Below the pieces are notes generated by a model. The model saw only the letters and a list, made by a program, of their open reading frames with translations, was not told where the DNA came from and made no database searches. A stretch of DNA of 64,000 nucleotides from Romboutsia sedimentorum (lineage in GTDB: Bacteria > Bacillota > Clostridia > Peptostreptococcales > Peptostreptococcaceae), in the NCBI RefSeq assembly GCF_030131845.1, contig NZ_JASKYM010000002.1:1-64000 (forward strand), in the 5' to 3' direction. A program made the translations under genes and the position numbers. Within the stretch, counting starts at the first letter, position 1. Every line of letters starts with the position of its first letter. Below, in pieces: positions 9,021 to 17,133 of this stretch.

Positions 9021-9971
9021 TTATGCCGTTCCCTTTTTATAAGCTAACTCATCATAATTTTCGCACTCAGAAACAATGAACCTTGGACGATTTTGAGTTT
9101 CTTCATATATTTTTGAAATATAATATCCTATAATACCTAAACTTAACATTATAATACTTCCTATTATAAGTAGTAATAATATTACTGTTGTAAATCCTTC
9201 TGAAGATTTTCCTATAAAATTAATATAAATTGAATGTATACCTAATATAATTGAAAAAAGTCCGAATATAATTCCTGTAAAAGTTACTATTTGCATAGGT
9301 GCAGTTGAAAATGAAGTTATATTTGTAATAGCATACTTTATAAGAGATATTGTAGACCACTTTGAATCTCCAGCTTCTCTTTCTTGAACATCAAATTCAA
9401 TTGATGTAGTCTTAAATCCAACCCATGATGATAAAGCTCTAAAGAATATATGCTTCTCAGGCATAGATCTAAGTATATCAACGGCTTTTCTATCTAATAA
9501 TTTAAAATCAGAAGCTTTAGACATATCAATCTTTGTTGCTGAACTAATAATTGAATAGAAAGACTTTGCAGCAAATTTATGTAAGAATGATTCCTTACCT
9601 CTAGAAGCTTTTACACCTTCTACGACTTCATATCCCTCTTTCCATTTTTGATACATCTTTACCAAAACCTCAGGCGGGTGTTGAAGATCACAATCTATAA
9701 CTGCGCAACAGTCGCCCACTGCGTAAGTAAGACCTGCAAAAATAGCAGCCTCTTTGCCAAAGTTTCTTGAAAAATTAAAACCCTTTATATTAGGGTTTTT
9801 ATCACAAGCTTTGCCAATCTCTTCCCAAGTGTTATCCTTAGAACCATCATTTATAAAAATGATTTCATAAGGAATATTTTCATCACTCAAAAGCGAAGAT
9901 ACTACACTTGAAATGTTACAAATCATTTTATCCTCATTATATGAAGGTATTATCACTGATAATTTGCCCAT
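9021..9971 (-). CDS. gtrB: Polyprenyl-phosphate glycosyltransferase (GtrB type)
   Basis: A family 2 glycosyltransferase that loads a sugar, usually glucose, from a nucleotide donor onto undecaprenyl phosphate at the inner face of the membrane. The 316 residues contain an N-terminal GT-A domain with SVIIPSYNED (5-14), IIFINDGSKDNTW, and the DxD-type CAVIDCDLQHPP at about 88-99. Two membrane spans (about 230-255 and 265-290) follow, the usual GtrB/YfdH layout. AAGGAGGT is placed correctly before the ATG at 9971. It is the first gene of a two-gene minus-strand operon with gtrA. UDP-glucose from GalU would be the likely donor. Confidence 0.88.
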   Translation of the reverse strand: MGKLSVIIPSYNEDKMICNISSVVSSLLSDENIPYEIIFINDGSKDNTWEEIGKACDKNPNIKGFNFSRNFGKEAAIFAGLTYAVGDCCAVIDCDLQHPPEVLVKMYQKWKEGYEVVEGVKASRGKESFLHKFAAKSFYSIISSATKIDMSKASDFKLLDRKAVDILRSMPEKHIFFRALSSWVGFKTTSIEFDVQEREAGDSKWSTISLIKYAITNITSFSTAPMQIVTFTGIIFGLFSIILGIHSIYINFIGKSSEGFTTVILLLLIIGSIIMLSLGIIGYYISKIYEETQNRPRFIVSECENYDELAYKKGTA

Positions 9972-10154
9972 GTTTACCTCCTTAGTATATATATGTATTG
10001 AAATAATTCAATTTAGTATACCATATCTAGTATTAAATTAAAACTGAAAGGGCCTATAAAAAGTCGTCTTATATCGAAAATAGGAAAATATTGTGATATA
10101 CTTAAGAGGTTAAAAAAAACAGCTAAGAAAAGAGAATATAAATAGGAGGTAAAT

Positions 10155-10592
10155 TTGGCATATTTAAAAATAATGATTTTATCAATGATTCCAATAACGG
10201 AATTAAGAGGGGCGATACCTATAGGAATAGCTCTTGGGCTAAACCCAATAGGAGTATATATAGCAAGTGTAGTAGGTTCAACATTAGTATCAATACCATT
10301 AATACTAACATTTAGACACATAATACATTTTTTAAGAGATATTAAAATGTGTGAAGGATTGGTAAGAAAAGTAGATAGAAAAATAGCTTCGGGAATGAAA
10401 AAATTAAAAAATATATCAATACTAGGAATAATACTTTTTGTAGGAGTGCCACTCCCAACAACAGGAACCTGGACAGCAGCAGCAGTAGCATCTATATTAA
10501 AAATGAGAATAAAAGATGCGTTTTTAGGGGTGTTATTAGGTAATATGATGGCAGGGATAATAGTATCTGCATTATCTCTACATCTTATATAA
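10155..10592 (+). CDS. Small multidrug export family membrane protein
   Basis: A 145-residue protein with four membrane segments, matching the Sm_multidrug_ex family (PF06695), whose real substrate is unknown in most bacteria. The family landmarks ITELRGAIPIGIALG (residues about 14-28) and GVPLPTTGTWTAA (about 98-110) are both present. It starts at TTG; AGGAGGT at 10144-10150 is positioned for it. It is the first gene of an apparent operon with the glycosyltransferase at 10624 and the membrane protein at 11592 (gaps of about 30 and 11 bases). The family name comes from homology and does not establish drug export here. Confidence 0.8.
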   Translation: MAYLKIMILSMIPITELRGAIPIGIALGLNPIGVYIASVVGSTLVSIPLILTFRHIIHFLRDIKMCEGLVRKVDRKIASGMKKLKNISILGIILFVGVPLPTTGTWTAAAVASILKMRIKDAFLGVLLGNMMAGIIVSALSLHLI

Positions 10593-10623
10593 AAAGAATT
10601 AAATAGAAATAAGGGGGCAACTA

Positions 10624-11580
10624 ATGAAAAAAATAGCAGTATTAGTACCGTGCTATAACGAAGAACTAACAATAGAAGCTGTAATAAAAGACTTCAAAAA
10701 TGTAATACCAGAGGCAGACATATATGTATACGATAACAATTCAAAAGATAATACAGCACAAATAGCAAAAGAACTTGGAGCAATAGTAGTACCAGAATAC
10801 CGTCAAGGAAAAGGTAATGTAGTGAGAAGTATGTTTAGAGATATAGAAGCCGATTGCTATATAATGGTAGATGGTGATGACACTTATCCAGCAGAAGATG
10901 CATACAGAGTAGCTCAACTAGTATTAGAAAACAAAGCTGACATGGCAATAGGGGATAGACTATCAAGTACATATTTTACAGAAAACAAAAGACCTTTTCA
11001 CAATACAGGTAATAAATTAGTAAGGACACTTATAAATAAAATATTCAAAAGTGAAGTAAAAGATATAATGACAGGTTGTAGAGCTTTTAATAGAACATTT
11101 GTAAAATCTTTCCCTGTATTATCAAAAGGATTTGAAATAGAAACAGAAATGAGTATACATGCATTAGATAAAAAATTCTTAATAAGAGAAGTACCAATAG
11201 CTTATAGAGATAGACCAGATGGTAGTGAATCAAAGCTAAATACTTTCTCAGATGGATTTAGAGTATTAAAAACAATACTAAATTTATATAAAGACTATAA
11301 ACCATTATCATTCTTTGGACTAATATCAGGGATACTTTGTATAATAGGATTAGCAATGATGATACCTGTATTATCAGGATATTTAAGAACTAGCTTAGTA
11401 GCAAAATTCCCAACATTAATAGTAGCTATAGGACTTTTAACGTCATCATTAGTATCATTAGCATGTGGACTTATATTAGATACAGTAAAGAAACATTCAG
11501 ACCAATTTTATGAAATCTCACTTAATATGCTAGAAATGAACAAACCAAATGGCAAAAGTGAATGTGAAAATAAAATTTAG
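10624..11580 (+). CDS. Family 2 glycosyltransferase with C-terminal membrane spans
   Basis: A 318-residue DPM1-like transferase. The GT-A domain shows VLVPCYNEELTI (7-18), VYDNNSKDNT, and the metal-binding VDGDDTYPAED at about 79-89. MTGCRAFNR and the GFEIETEM acceptor-site motif follow at about 142 and 167. Two membrane spans lie at about 227-250 and 258-285. It probably makes a polyprenyl-phosphate sugar used by a membrane transferase; the downstream polytopic protein at 11592 is a good candidate partner. It is distinct from gtrB at 9021. GGGGGC before the ATG is the ribosome site. Confidence 0.85.
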   Translation: MKKIAVLVPCYNEELTIEAVIKDFKNVIPEADIYVYDNNSKDNTAQIAKELGAIVVPEYRQGKGNVVRSMFRDIEADCYIMVDGDDTYPAEDAYRVAQLVLENKADMAIGDRLSSTYFTENKRPFHNTGNKLVRTLINKIFKSEVKDIMTGCRAFNRTFVKSFPVLSKGFEIETEMSIHALDKKFLIREVPIAYRDRPDGSESKLNTFSDGFRVLKTILNLYKDYKPLSFFGLISGILCIIGLAMMIPVLSGYLRTSLVAKFPTLIVAIGLLTSSLVSLACGLILDTVKKHSDQFYEISLNMLEMNKPNGKSECENKI

Positions 11581-11591
11581 GGGACGTAAAA

Positions 11592-12935
11592 ATGAAATTT
11601 AATAATATAAAAAAACAAAGCACTCGTTTAGCAACAATATATATATCTATGATGGTTGTATTTGTATTAATAATGGCATGTTCATATAAAATACCAAATA
11701 AAAGAATAAATTGGCACGTAAGTGAATCAATACAACAACTAAAGACAGAAGGAATTTATCCAAGATCATTTTTTAATACAGCGTCATCACAATTAGATAA
11801 TTTTACTGATGCATGGATGCTAAACATATCAATAAGTGCAGATAATAAACATCCATTAAAATCATCACTACAAGTTCCTCATAGAGTAGCACAAAAACAA
11901 GGTGAAGATAATATTGATAAAATAAGAAACTTAGAACTATCATTAGACAAGAAAAATATTAAAACAACATCATCATACAGTAGATACTGGCATGGATATC
12001 TAGGAATACTAAGACCTTTATTAATATTTTTTAGTTATACAGAAATAAGATTTATGAATATGTGTGCATTATTTATGTTATTTATAGTTGTAAATAGCTT
12101 AATAAAAAAGAAGCTTGGAACAAAAGTTATGATAAGCTTTTTCATATCAATGATGATGGTAATGTTTCCAATAGTTACAATGTCACTACAATTTTCAAGT
12201 ATGTTTTATGTAACGTTTATAAGCATGATAGTAGTATTACTATATCATCGAAAAATAGAAGAAAATAAATTAGCCATATGTTTATTTTTCATAATAGGAA
12301 GTATGACTAGCTTCTTAGATTTGCTAACAGCACCTCTGATAAGTTTAGGAATACCATTAGTAACTTACATATTGTTAATACAAAATAATGAAATAAAACA
12401 AAACTCACGAATTGCAATAAATAATATTAGTAGTAAATACATAGCAGATAACATTATAGAAGTAATAAAAAATAGTATAATGTGGGGATTAGGCTATGGT
12501 ATGACTTGGGCTAGTAAATGGGTAATAGCCAGTATAGTATTGAAACAAAATGTAATAACAGATGCACTAAATCAAATGTTAGTAAGAACATCTGACCCAG
12601 GTGGAGATACAGCATTTACAGTAAATAGTGTAATAAAAGCTACTACTAGCGTAATGTTTACAGACTTTACTCTTAAAATAGTAATAGCTTTATTGATAAT
12701 AGGAATAATAGCTATGATACTTTGTAGAAAACATACAAATGAAATAATAACAATAACACCAATACTGTTAATAGCACTAATGCCATTTGTATGGTATATA
12801 ATACTTAAAAACCATTCACAAGTACATTGTTGGTTTACTTATAGAAATTTAAGTATAACTCTGTATGCAGTATTTGCGTTTATAAGCTATAGTATAGATA
12901 CTAAAAAGATAACATCAGCATTATATCTAAGATAA
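11592..12935 (+). CDS. Polytopic membrane protein, possible GT-C type transferase
   Basis: A 447-residue protein I cannot place in a named family. It has one N-terminal span (about 15-35), an extracytoplasmic loop of about 100 residues that includes DNFTDAWML and YSRYWHGYLGILRPL, then eight or so further spans. This layout, with acidic and tryptophan-rich motifs in the first large loop, resembles GT-C glycosyltransferases that use lipid-linked sugars. It begins 11 bases after the polyprenyl-sugar synthase-like gene at 10624, which supports that reading. Function is an inference from layout and neighbours only. Confidence 0.6.
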   Translation: MKFNNIKKQSTRLATIYISMMVVFVLIMACSYKIPNKRINWHVSESIQQLKTEGIYPRSFFNTASSQLDNFTDAWMLNISISADNKHPLKSSLQVPHRVAQKQGEDNIDKIRNLELSLDKKNIKTTSSYSRYWHGYLGILRPLLIFFSYTEIRFMNMCALFMLFIVVNSLIKKKLGTKVMISFFISMMMVMFPIVTMSLQFSSMFYVTFISMIVVLLYHRKIEENKLAICLFFIIGSMTSFLDLLTAPLISLGIPLVTYILLIQNNEIKQNSRIAINNISSKYIADNIIEVIKNSIMWGLGYGMTWASKWVIASIVLKQNVITDALNQMLVRTSDPGGDTAFTVNSVIKATTSVMFTDFTLKIVIALLIIGIIAMILCRKHTNEIITITPILLIALMPFVWYIILKNHSQVHCWFTYRNLSITLYAVFAFISYSIDTKKITSALYLR

Positions 12936-12940
12936 AGACA

Positions 12941-12975
12941 AAAAAGATAATCAAAATATATGATTGTCTTTTTTT
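12941..12975 (+). terminator. Rho-independent terminator
   Basis: AAAAAGATAATCA-AAATATA-TGATTGTCTTTTT, a 13-base-pair stem with one G-U pair and a continuing T-run. It ends the 10155-12935 operon. Confidence 0.85.
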
Positions 12976-13011
12976 ATACAAAAATAAAATGAAAGCTAAA
13001 ATTAAGATGTA

Positions 13012-13040
13012 TTGATATACAACTAAAAATAATGTACAAT
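13012..13040 (+). promoter_or_regulatory. Promoter of the large CWB2 surface protein
   Basis: TTGATA at 13012-13017, 17 bases, TACAAT at 13035-13040. It is a strong match to the housekeeping consensus, about 60 bases before the start codon. Confidence 0.7.
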
Positions 13041-13091
13041 GATGTAATAATAGGAATATATTAACAAATTATATTCTAAGAATAACATGAG

Positions 13092-13102
13092 GTGAGAGAT
13101 AT
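13092..13102 (+). promoter_or_regulatory. Possible small-RNA pairing site over the ribosome site and start codon
   Basis: GTGAGAGATAT overlaps the ribosome site (GAGGTGAG) and the ATG at 13101. It can pair along all 11 bases, with two G-U pairs, to the conserved GUAUUUCUCAC of the minus-strand RNA candidates at 16720, 46249 and 48826. Ribosome sites are purine-rich, so chance similarity is possible. Confidence 0.3.
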
Positions 13103-16100
13103 GTTAAAGAGAAAAAAGCAAATAATAGCAAAAGTAATGGCTACAACAATGTTGGCTACGACGCTAGCAACAACACTTCCAATAAGTGCAAGTGCACTAG
13201 AGCCAAGATCTGCAGCAGTGTCGAGTAGTATTTTAGCAGGAAGTAATAGACAAGCAACAGCTGTAAAGATAAGTGAAAATGGGTGGAGTTCATCAACACA
13301 CGCAGTAATAATTAATGGGTATGACGGATTAGTAGATGCATTAACAGCAACTCCATACGCAAATCTTAAAAATGCACCAATACTTGTAAGTAAAAAAGAT
13401 ACATTAACATCAGAGACAGAAGCTAGATTAACTAAGTTAGGTGTTAAAACTGTAGATATAGTGGGTGGAACAACAGTTGTATCTGAAAACGTAGTAAAAG
13501 AATTAAAATCTATGAACATTTCAGTAAATAGAATAAGTGGAACAAATAGATACACAACAGGTGTAGCAGTAGCAGAAGCTATGGACAAAATATCTGATGT
13601 ATCTAAAGTAGCAGTAGTAAATGGTGCAACAGGACTTCCTGATGCAGTAAGTGTAGCAGCACCAGCAGCAGATAATAAAATGCCAATAATATTATCAAAT
13701 CCTAACAATGGACTAGCTGATTCTAAGGAATTTATAAACAAAGAAGATATATACAAATCATATGTAGTTGGTCAAACAGATGTTGTTTCAGATTCTGTAA
13801 TGAACTCATTACCAGGAACTAAGGTAAGACTTGGTGGAGAGAGAAGACAAGAAACTAATGCAAAAGTTATAAGCGAATTCTATAAGTCTACTTCATTAGA
13901 CAACATATATGTAGCTAAATCAGGGCAAGTAGAAAAATCTGATGAACTTGTAGATGCACTTGCAGTAGGAGTATTAGCTGCTAAAAATGATGTTCCAGTT
14001 ATGATAGTTGGAAAAACTTTAGATTATTCTCAAGAAAACTTATTAAAGAATAAGTCATTCTCAAGAATAACTCAAATAGGAGACGGTGTACCAAGTGCGA
14101 GTATAGAAGCTATAAGAAATACACAAAACAGTGTTAAAGAAGTTACAACTGTATCAGCTTTAAATAGTGCTATGTCAAGTGCTAGAGATGGTGATGTTAT
14201 AAACTTTAGACCTACATCTACTGTATCAGAAAATATAACATTAAGCACTTCATCAAATATCACTGTTAATTTATGCGGAACACATAGTGGTGCTGTTACT
14301 TCAAATATGAGTAACGGAACTTTAAATATAAACGGAAATATATCAAACAAAGTATCTGTAGACGGAGCTAAATACATAAATGTTAATAGTGGAGTTACAG
14401 TTAAGCAAATGGAAATAAGATCAGGTGCTAGAAATGCTTCAATAGTTAATAGAGGAACAATAACAACATTAGATATAGTTGCACAAGGTGTTGTTGTTAG
14501 TGGAAGTGGTAATATAACAACTTTAAATGCACAAGGAGATACTGATTTTAGTGGAGTTAGTGGAACTATAGGTAACTTAGATAAAAGCAAGCCAGTTTCT
14601 CAAGTAGTAGCTCAAAATGGAAAAGAAATAATAGTAAGATTTAGTAGACCCGTAGATACAACTCCAACTATAGCAATGGATGGAGAAATATTTACAATAG
14701 GAACAACTAATGGAGCAACGATAACTAATAGTGATTTTACAACTGAATTAAGTGAAAATAGAATGAGTATGACTATAAAAGCCGAAATAAATAAATACTT
14801 TAAAGGCAGTAATGGATTAACTGTATCAAATATAAGAAATAATGGAACAGTATTAGATACATATAGAACGACATTAAAAACAGAAGATAAAACTTCTCCA
14901 GAAGTAACAAGCGTATTATTTAACCAAGATACAAATAACTTTGAAGTAACTTTATCAGAGCCAATAGATAAAAAAGATGGTTTAGTGCTTCGTATAAACA
15001 ACGTGTCAGTAGAAAATACTGCAATATTAGGAAATGCAGATAGTGCATCACAAGCCCCAAAAAGCCCGAGTAATAAAATAATAGTACCAAGAACAAATGC
15101 ATTAGTTTCATTAGGAACTTCATCAGTACCAGTATATGTAGCTGGAATGAGAGATGCATCAGGAAACTTAATGCAATCTAAAAACACTACTGTATCAGTA
15201 ACAAAAATGGATTTAACAATAGACAATCCAATAGCTGTAGCTAACAATAAAATACGTATAAAGTTTAATAAAGCATTAAATGCAGCTTCAAAATCAAAGA
15301 TAGAAAGTGAACAAGGCTTAGTTGTAAATAAATCAAACGATACATCTAGTTCTAAACATAATTATGTAAATAATATTTCTCAAAATACAGCTGTTGATTC
15401 TACAGGAAGAACGTATGATATAACATTAAATGATGTTTTAAGTACTAATAGAAGTCAAGGTCTAAACGTTGTTATAACAAAAGATGCATATCAAGATACT
15501 ACTGATTTAAGTATACCAGCACTTACTAAGTCAGTAACTATAAACAAAGATGAAACTAAGCCAACAATAACTTCAACAGCATTAAGCTCAGGAAAAGATG
15601 CAATAGAAGTTACATTTAGTGAGGCTATAGACCCATCAAGTTTAGTTGATGGAGATAAAAACACTAGCATAAAGTTAATGAAAAATACTGTAGAAGTAAC
15701 TGTAAGTGATATAGAAATAAAAAATGAAAAGACTTTAGTAATAAAATCATCTAGTGAAACATCACAAGGAAGACTTAATGGTGGAAATTACAGAGCTTAT
15801 TTTGCAGCTAATGCTATAACTGACTTAAGTAACAATGGAATAAATTCTGTAAACTCAGCTATAGTTGAAGTAACAGGAACTAGTACTCCAAGCACTCCAT
15901 TAGATGTAGATGTTTTAGCAAAAGGAGAAACTCTACCAAGTGGTACTACATTACCAGCTGGCGTTACAATAGAAGACAATGAGTTTGTAATTGTATCAAA
16001 AGATGCATTTGATTACAAAATGTTTGGTTCAGGAACAACACCACATAAATATTTTAAAATAGATGGAAAAGAGATACCAGAAACATCAAATATAAGATTT

Positions 16101-16706
16101 ACTGATGGTACTTACAAACAAATAGAAGTAACATTACCAGAAGATTACGTTAAGAGTACAGGAAACTATATGTTAGAAGTATCAGGATTAAAATTATCTG
16201 ATGCTAACAAGACTATAAATACTAATACTAGAACTATAGCATTAGTAGATAACGCAGCACCTACTTTAAAATCAGCAAAACTTGAGACTGTAAAAAATAG
16301 TAATGATAATAACAAAGTTGATAGCTATGAGTTTAAATTAATGTTTGATGAGCCAGTTAAAGTTAGTGGAACTGATTTAAAACTAGGAGCATTCTTAGAC
16401 AATATGGCAATTAAATATGGAAGTAAAACATATACAAATCCAACTCCAGATTATGCATGTACTTCAGTAGTTAATGCAAATGATTCAAAAGAAGTAATAA
16501 TAACTGTAGCAGCAAGTACTGTTGCAAGTGATACTTTATGGCAAGAAATATTAGGTTCACAATATAGTGGAGCTACTTTAGAAATAAAGAATGAAATAAA
16601 TGCAATAAGAGATACAGATTCTATAGGAGCTGATGATTCTAAACTAAGTGCTAGAAAAGTTGCTGCTATGAGTATAAGTAAAACAACAAGAACAGAAGCA
16701 AAATAA
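13101..16706 (+). CDS. Large CWB2-anchored cell wall protein (S-layer family)
   Basis: A 1201-residue secreted protein. The signal peptide runs to about ...ISASA (residues 1-32). Three CWB2 repeats (PF04122, about 40-345), with motifs such as LVDALTATPYANLKNAPILV and GGTTVVSENVV, bind it non-covalently to the anionic wall polymer. The rest is displayed outside: a glycine/asparagine-rich stretch with short repeating strands (about 350-490, probable beta-solenoid), then several Ig-like modules recognisable by recurring motifs VTLSEPID, IRIKFNKAL, IEVTFSEAID and FKLMFDEPV, the Big_5-type pattern. I chose the ATG at 13101; GTG at 13092 overlaps the ribosome site. It is probably exported by SecA2 (46465). 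No enzyme domain is visible, so adhesion or a structural role is likely. Confidence 0.88.
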   Translation: MLKRKKQIIAKVMATTMLATTLATTLPISASALEPRSAAVSSSILAGSNRQATAVKISENGWSSSTHAVIINGYDGLVDALTATPYANLKNAPILVSKKDTLTSETEARLTKLGVKTVDIVGGTTVVSENVVKELKSMNISVNRISGTNRYTTGVAVAEAMDKISDVSKVAVVNGATGLPDAVSVAAPAADNKMPIILSNPNNGLADSKEFINKEDIYKSYVVGQTDVVSDSVMNSLPGTKVRLGGERRQETNAKVISEFYKSTSLDNIYVAKSGQVEKSDELVDALAVGVLAAKNDVPVMIVGKTLDYSQENLLKNKSFSRITQIGDGVPSASIEAIRNTQNSVKEVTTVSALNSAMSSARDGDVINFRPTSTVSENITLSTSSNITVNLCGTHSGAVTSNMSNGTLNINGNISNKVSVDGAKYINVNSGVTVKQMEIRSGARNASIVNRGTITTLDIVAQGVVVSGSGNITTLNAQGDTDFSGVSGTIGNLDKSKPVSQVVAQNGKEIIVRFSRPVDTTPTIAMDGEIFTIGTTNGATITNSDFTTELSENRMSMTIKAEINKYFKGSNGLTVSNIRNNGTVLDTYRTTLKTEDKTSPEVTSVLFNQDTNNFEVTLSEPIDKKDGLVLRINNVSVENTAILGNADSASQAPKSPSNKIIVPRTNALVSLGTSSVPVYVAGMRDASGNLMQSKNTTVSVTKMDLTIDNPIAVANNKIRIKFNKALNAASKSKIESEQGLVVNKSNDTSSSKHNYVNNISQNTAVDSTGRTYDITLNDVLSTNRSQGLNVVITKDAYQDTTDLSIPALTKSVTINKDETKPTITSTALSSGKDAIEVTFSEAIDPSSLVDGDKNTSIKLMKNTVEVTVSDIEIKNEKTLVIKSSSETSQGRLNGGNYRAYFAANAITDLSNNGINSVNSAIVEVTGTSTPSTPLDVDVLAKGETLPSGTTLPAGVTIEDNEFVIVSKDAFDYKMFGSGTTPHKYFKIDGKEIPETSNIRFTDGTYKQIEVTLPEDYVKSTGNYMLEVSGLKLSDANKTINTNTRTIALVDNAAPTLKSAKLETVKNSNDNNKVDSYEFKLMFDEPVKVSGTDLKLGAFLDNMAIKYGSKTYTNPTPDYACTSVVNANDSKEVIITVAASTVASDTLWQEILGSQYSGATLEIKNEINAIRDTDSIGADDSKLSARKVAAMSISKTTRTEAK

Positions 16707-16721
16707 TTATTATAAAATAGT

Positions 16722-16754
16722 AAAAAGACTTGGTCAAATGACCAAGTCTTTTTT
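16722..16754. terminator. Bidirectional terminator
   Basis: AAAAAGACTTGGTC-AAAT-GACCAAGTCTTTTTT, a perfect stem with A-run and T-run on the two sides, so it can serve both the surface-protein gene and the minus-strand RNA candidate. Confidence 0.9.
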
Positions 16755-16765
16755 GTGAGAAATAC
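16755..16765 (+). repeat. GTGAGAAATAC motif, copy 1
   Basis: Exact 11-base motif, present five times in the window, always near S-layer or secA2 genes. Here it directly follows a terminator and lies inside minus-strand RNA candidate A. Confidence 0.8.
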
Positions 16766-16810
16766 GTTAAAGAGAATAAATTTTTATTTTTTTAACGTAT
16801 TTTTATTATA

Positions 16811-17133
16811 GCATTAATTCGACAAAATAAAAATAAAAAATTAGAAAAAAATTCATATATATGTAAAGAATTGAAGAAATGTCTAAAAAATATAATTATA
16901 ATGAAATAACTGTCATAAAAAATAATAATATGTCGAATGCGTGAATAAATATTAAAAAAATGTAAAAAAATGTAATATTATGACGAACGAAAGTTCGCCA
17001 AGAAAGGTATAAAACCATTGAAAATACATTGGAGATAGAATAATATTAATAATGTGAGAAATACGAAATGAAATGCCAATACGGTTTACATAGAAGAGAT
17101 GAATTCATATAATATTGGGGAGGAAACAAAATT
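16811..17133 (+). promoter_or_regulatory. Long upstream region and leader of the S-layer candidate
   Basis: About 320 non-coding bases before the gene at 17134. They hold overlapping TATAAT-like boxes at 16891-16902, and a compact hairpin with a GAAA tetraloop, CGAAC-GAAA-GTTCG, at 16984-16997. An exact GTGAGAAATAC motif follows at 17054-17064. A 5' hairpin of this type commonly stabilises abundant mRNAs, which would suit an S-layer gene. I could not define one clear -35/-10 pair. Confidence 0.5.
17054..17064 (+). repeat. GTGAGAAATAC motif, copy 2 (5' leader of S-layer candidate)
   Basis: Exact 11-base copy in the leader, about 70 bases before the start codon. It is fully complementary to the conserved GUAUUUCUCAC of the three minus-strand RNA candidates. 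No minus-strand terminator or clear promoter is seen at this copy. Confidence 0.75.

Larger units (their letters stand above)
16720..16798 (-). ncRNA. Candidate small RNA A (S-layer locus family)
   Basis: Read on the minus strand, an extended -10 box TGCTATAAT (TATAAT at 16810-16805) is followed seven bases later by a probable start A at 16798. The RNA would form an 8-base-pair 5' stem (ACGUUAAA/UUUAACGU), then the unpaired GUAUUUCUCAC (complement of 16755-16765), then the GACTTGGTC hairpin with a T-run that it shares with the convergent surface-protein gene. No convincing -35 is visible. The same order of parts occurs at 46249-46326 and 48826-48906. No protein frame is apparent. Transcription is predicted only. 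Confidence 0.5.

Noticed and set aside
10155..10592. Naming the small membrane protein a drug exporter
   Set aside because: The family label is historical and untested for most members; its neighbours here are glycosylation genes, so I kept only the family name.
13076..15247. Several long minus-strand frames opposite the large surface protein gene
   Set aside because: The strong codon bias and repetitive composition of the plus-strand gene keep the opposite frames open; they lack starts with ribosome sites and family motifs.
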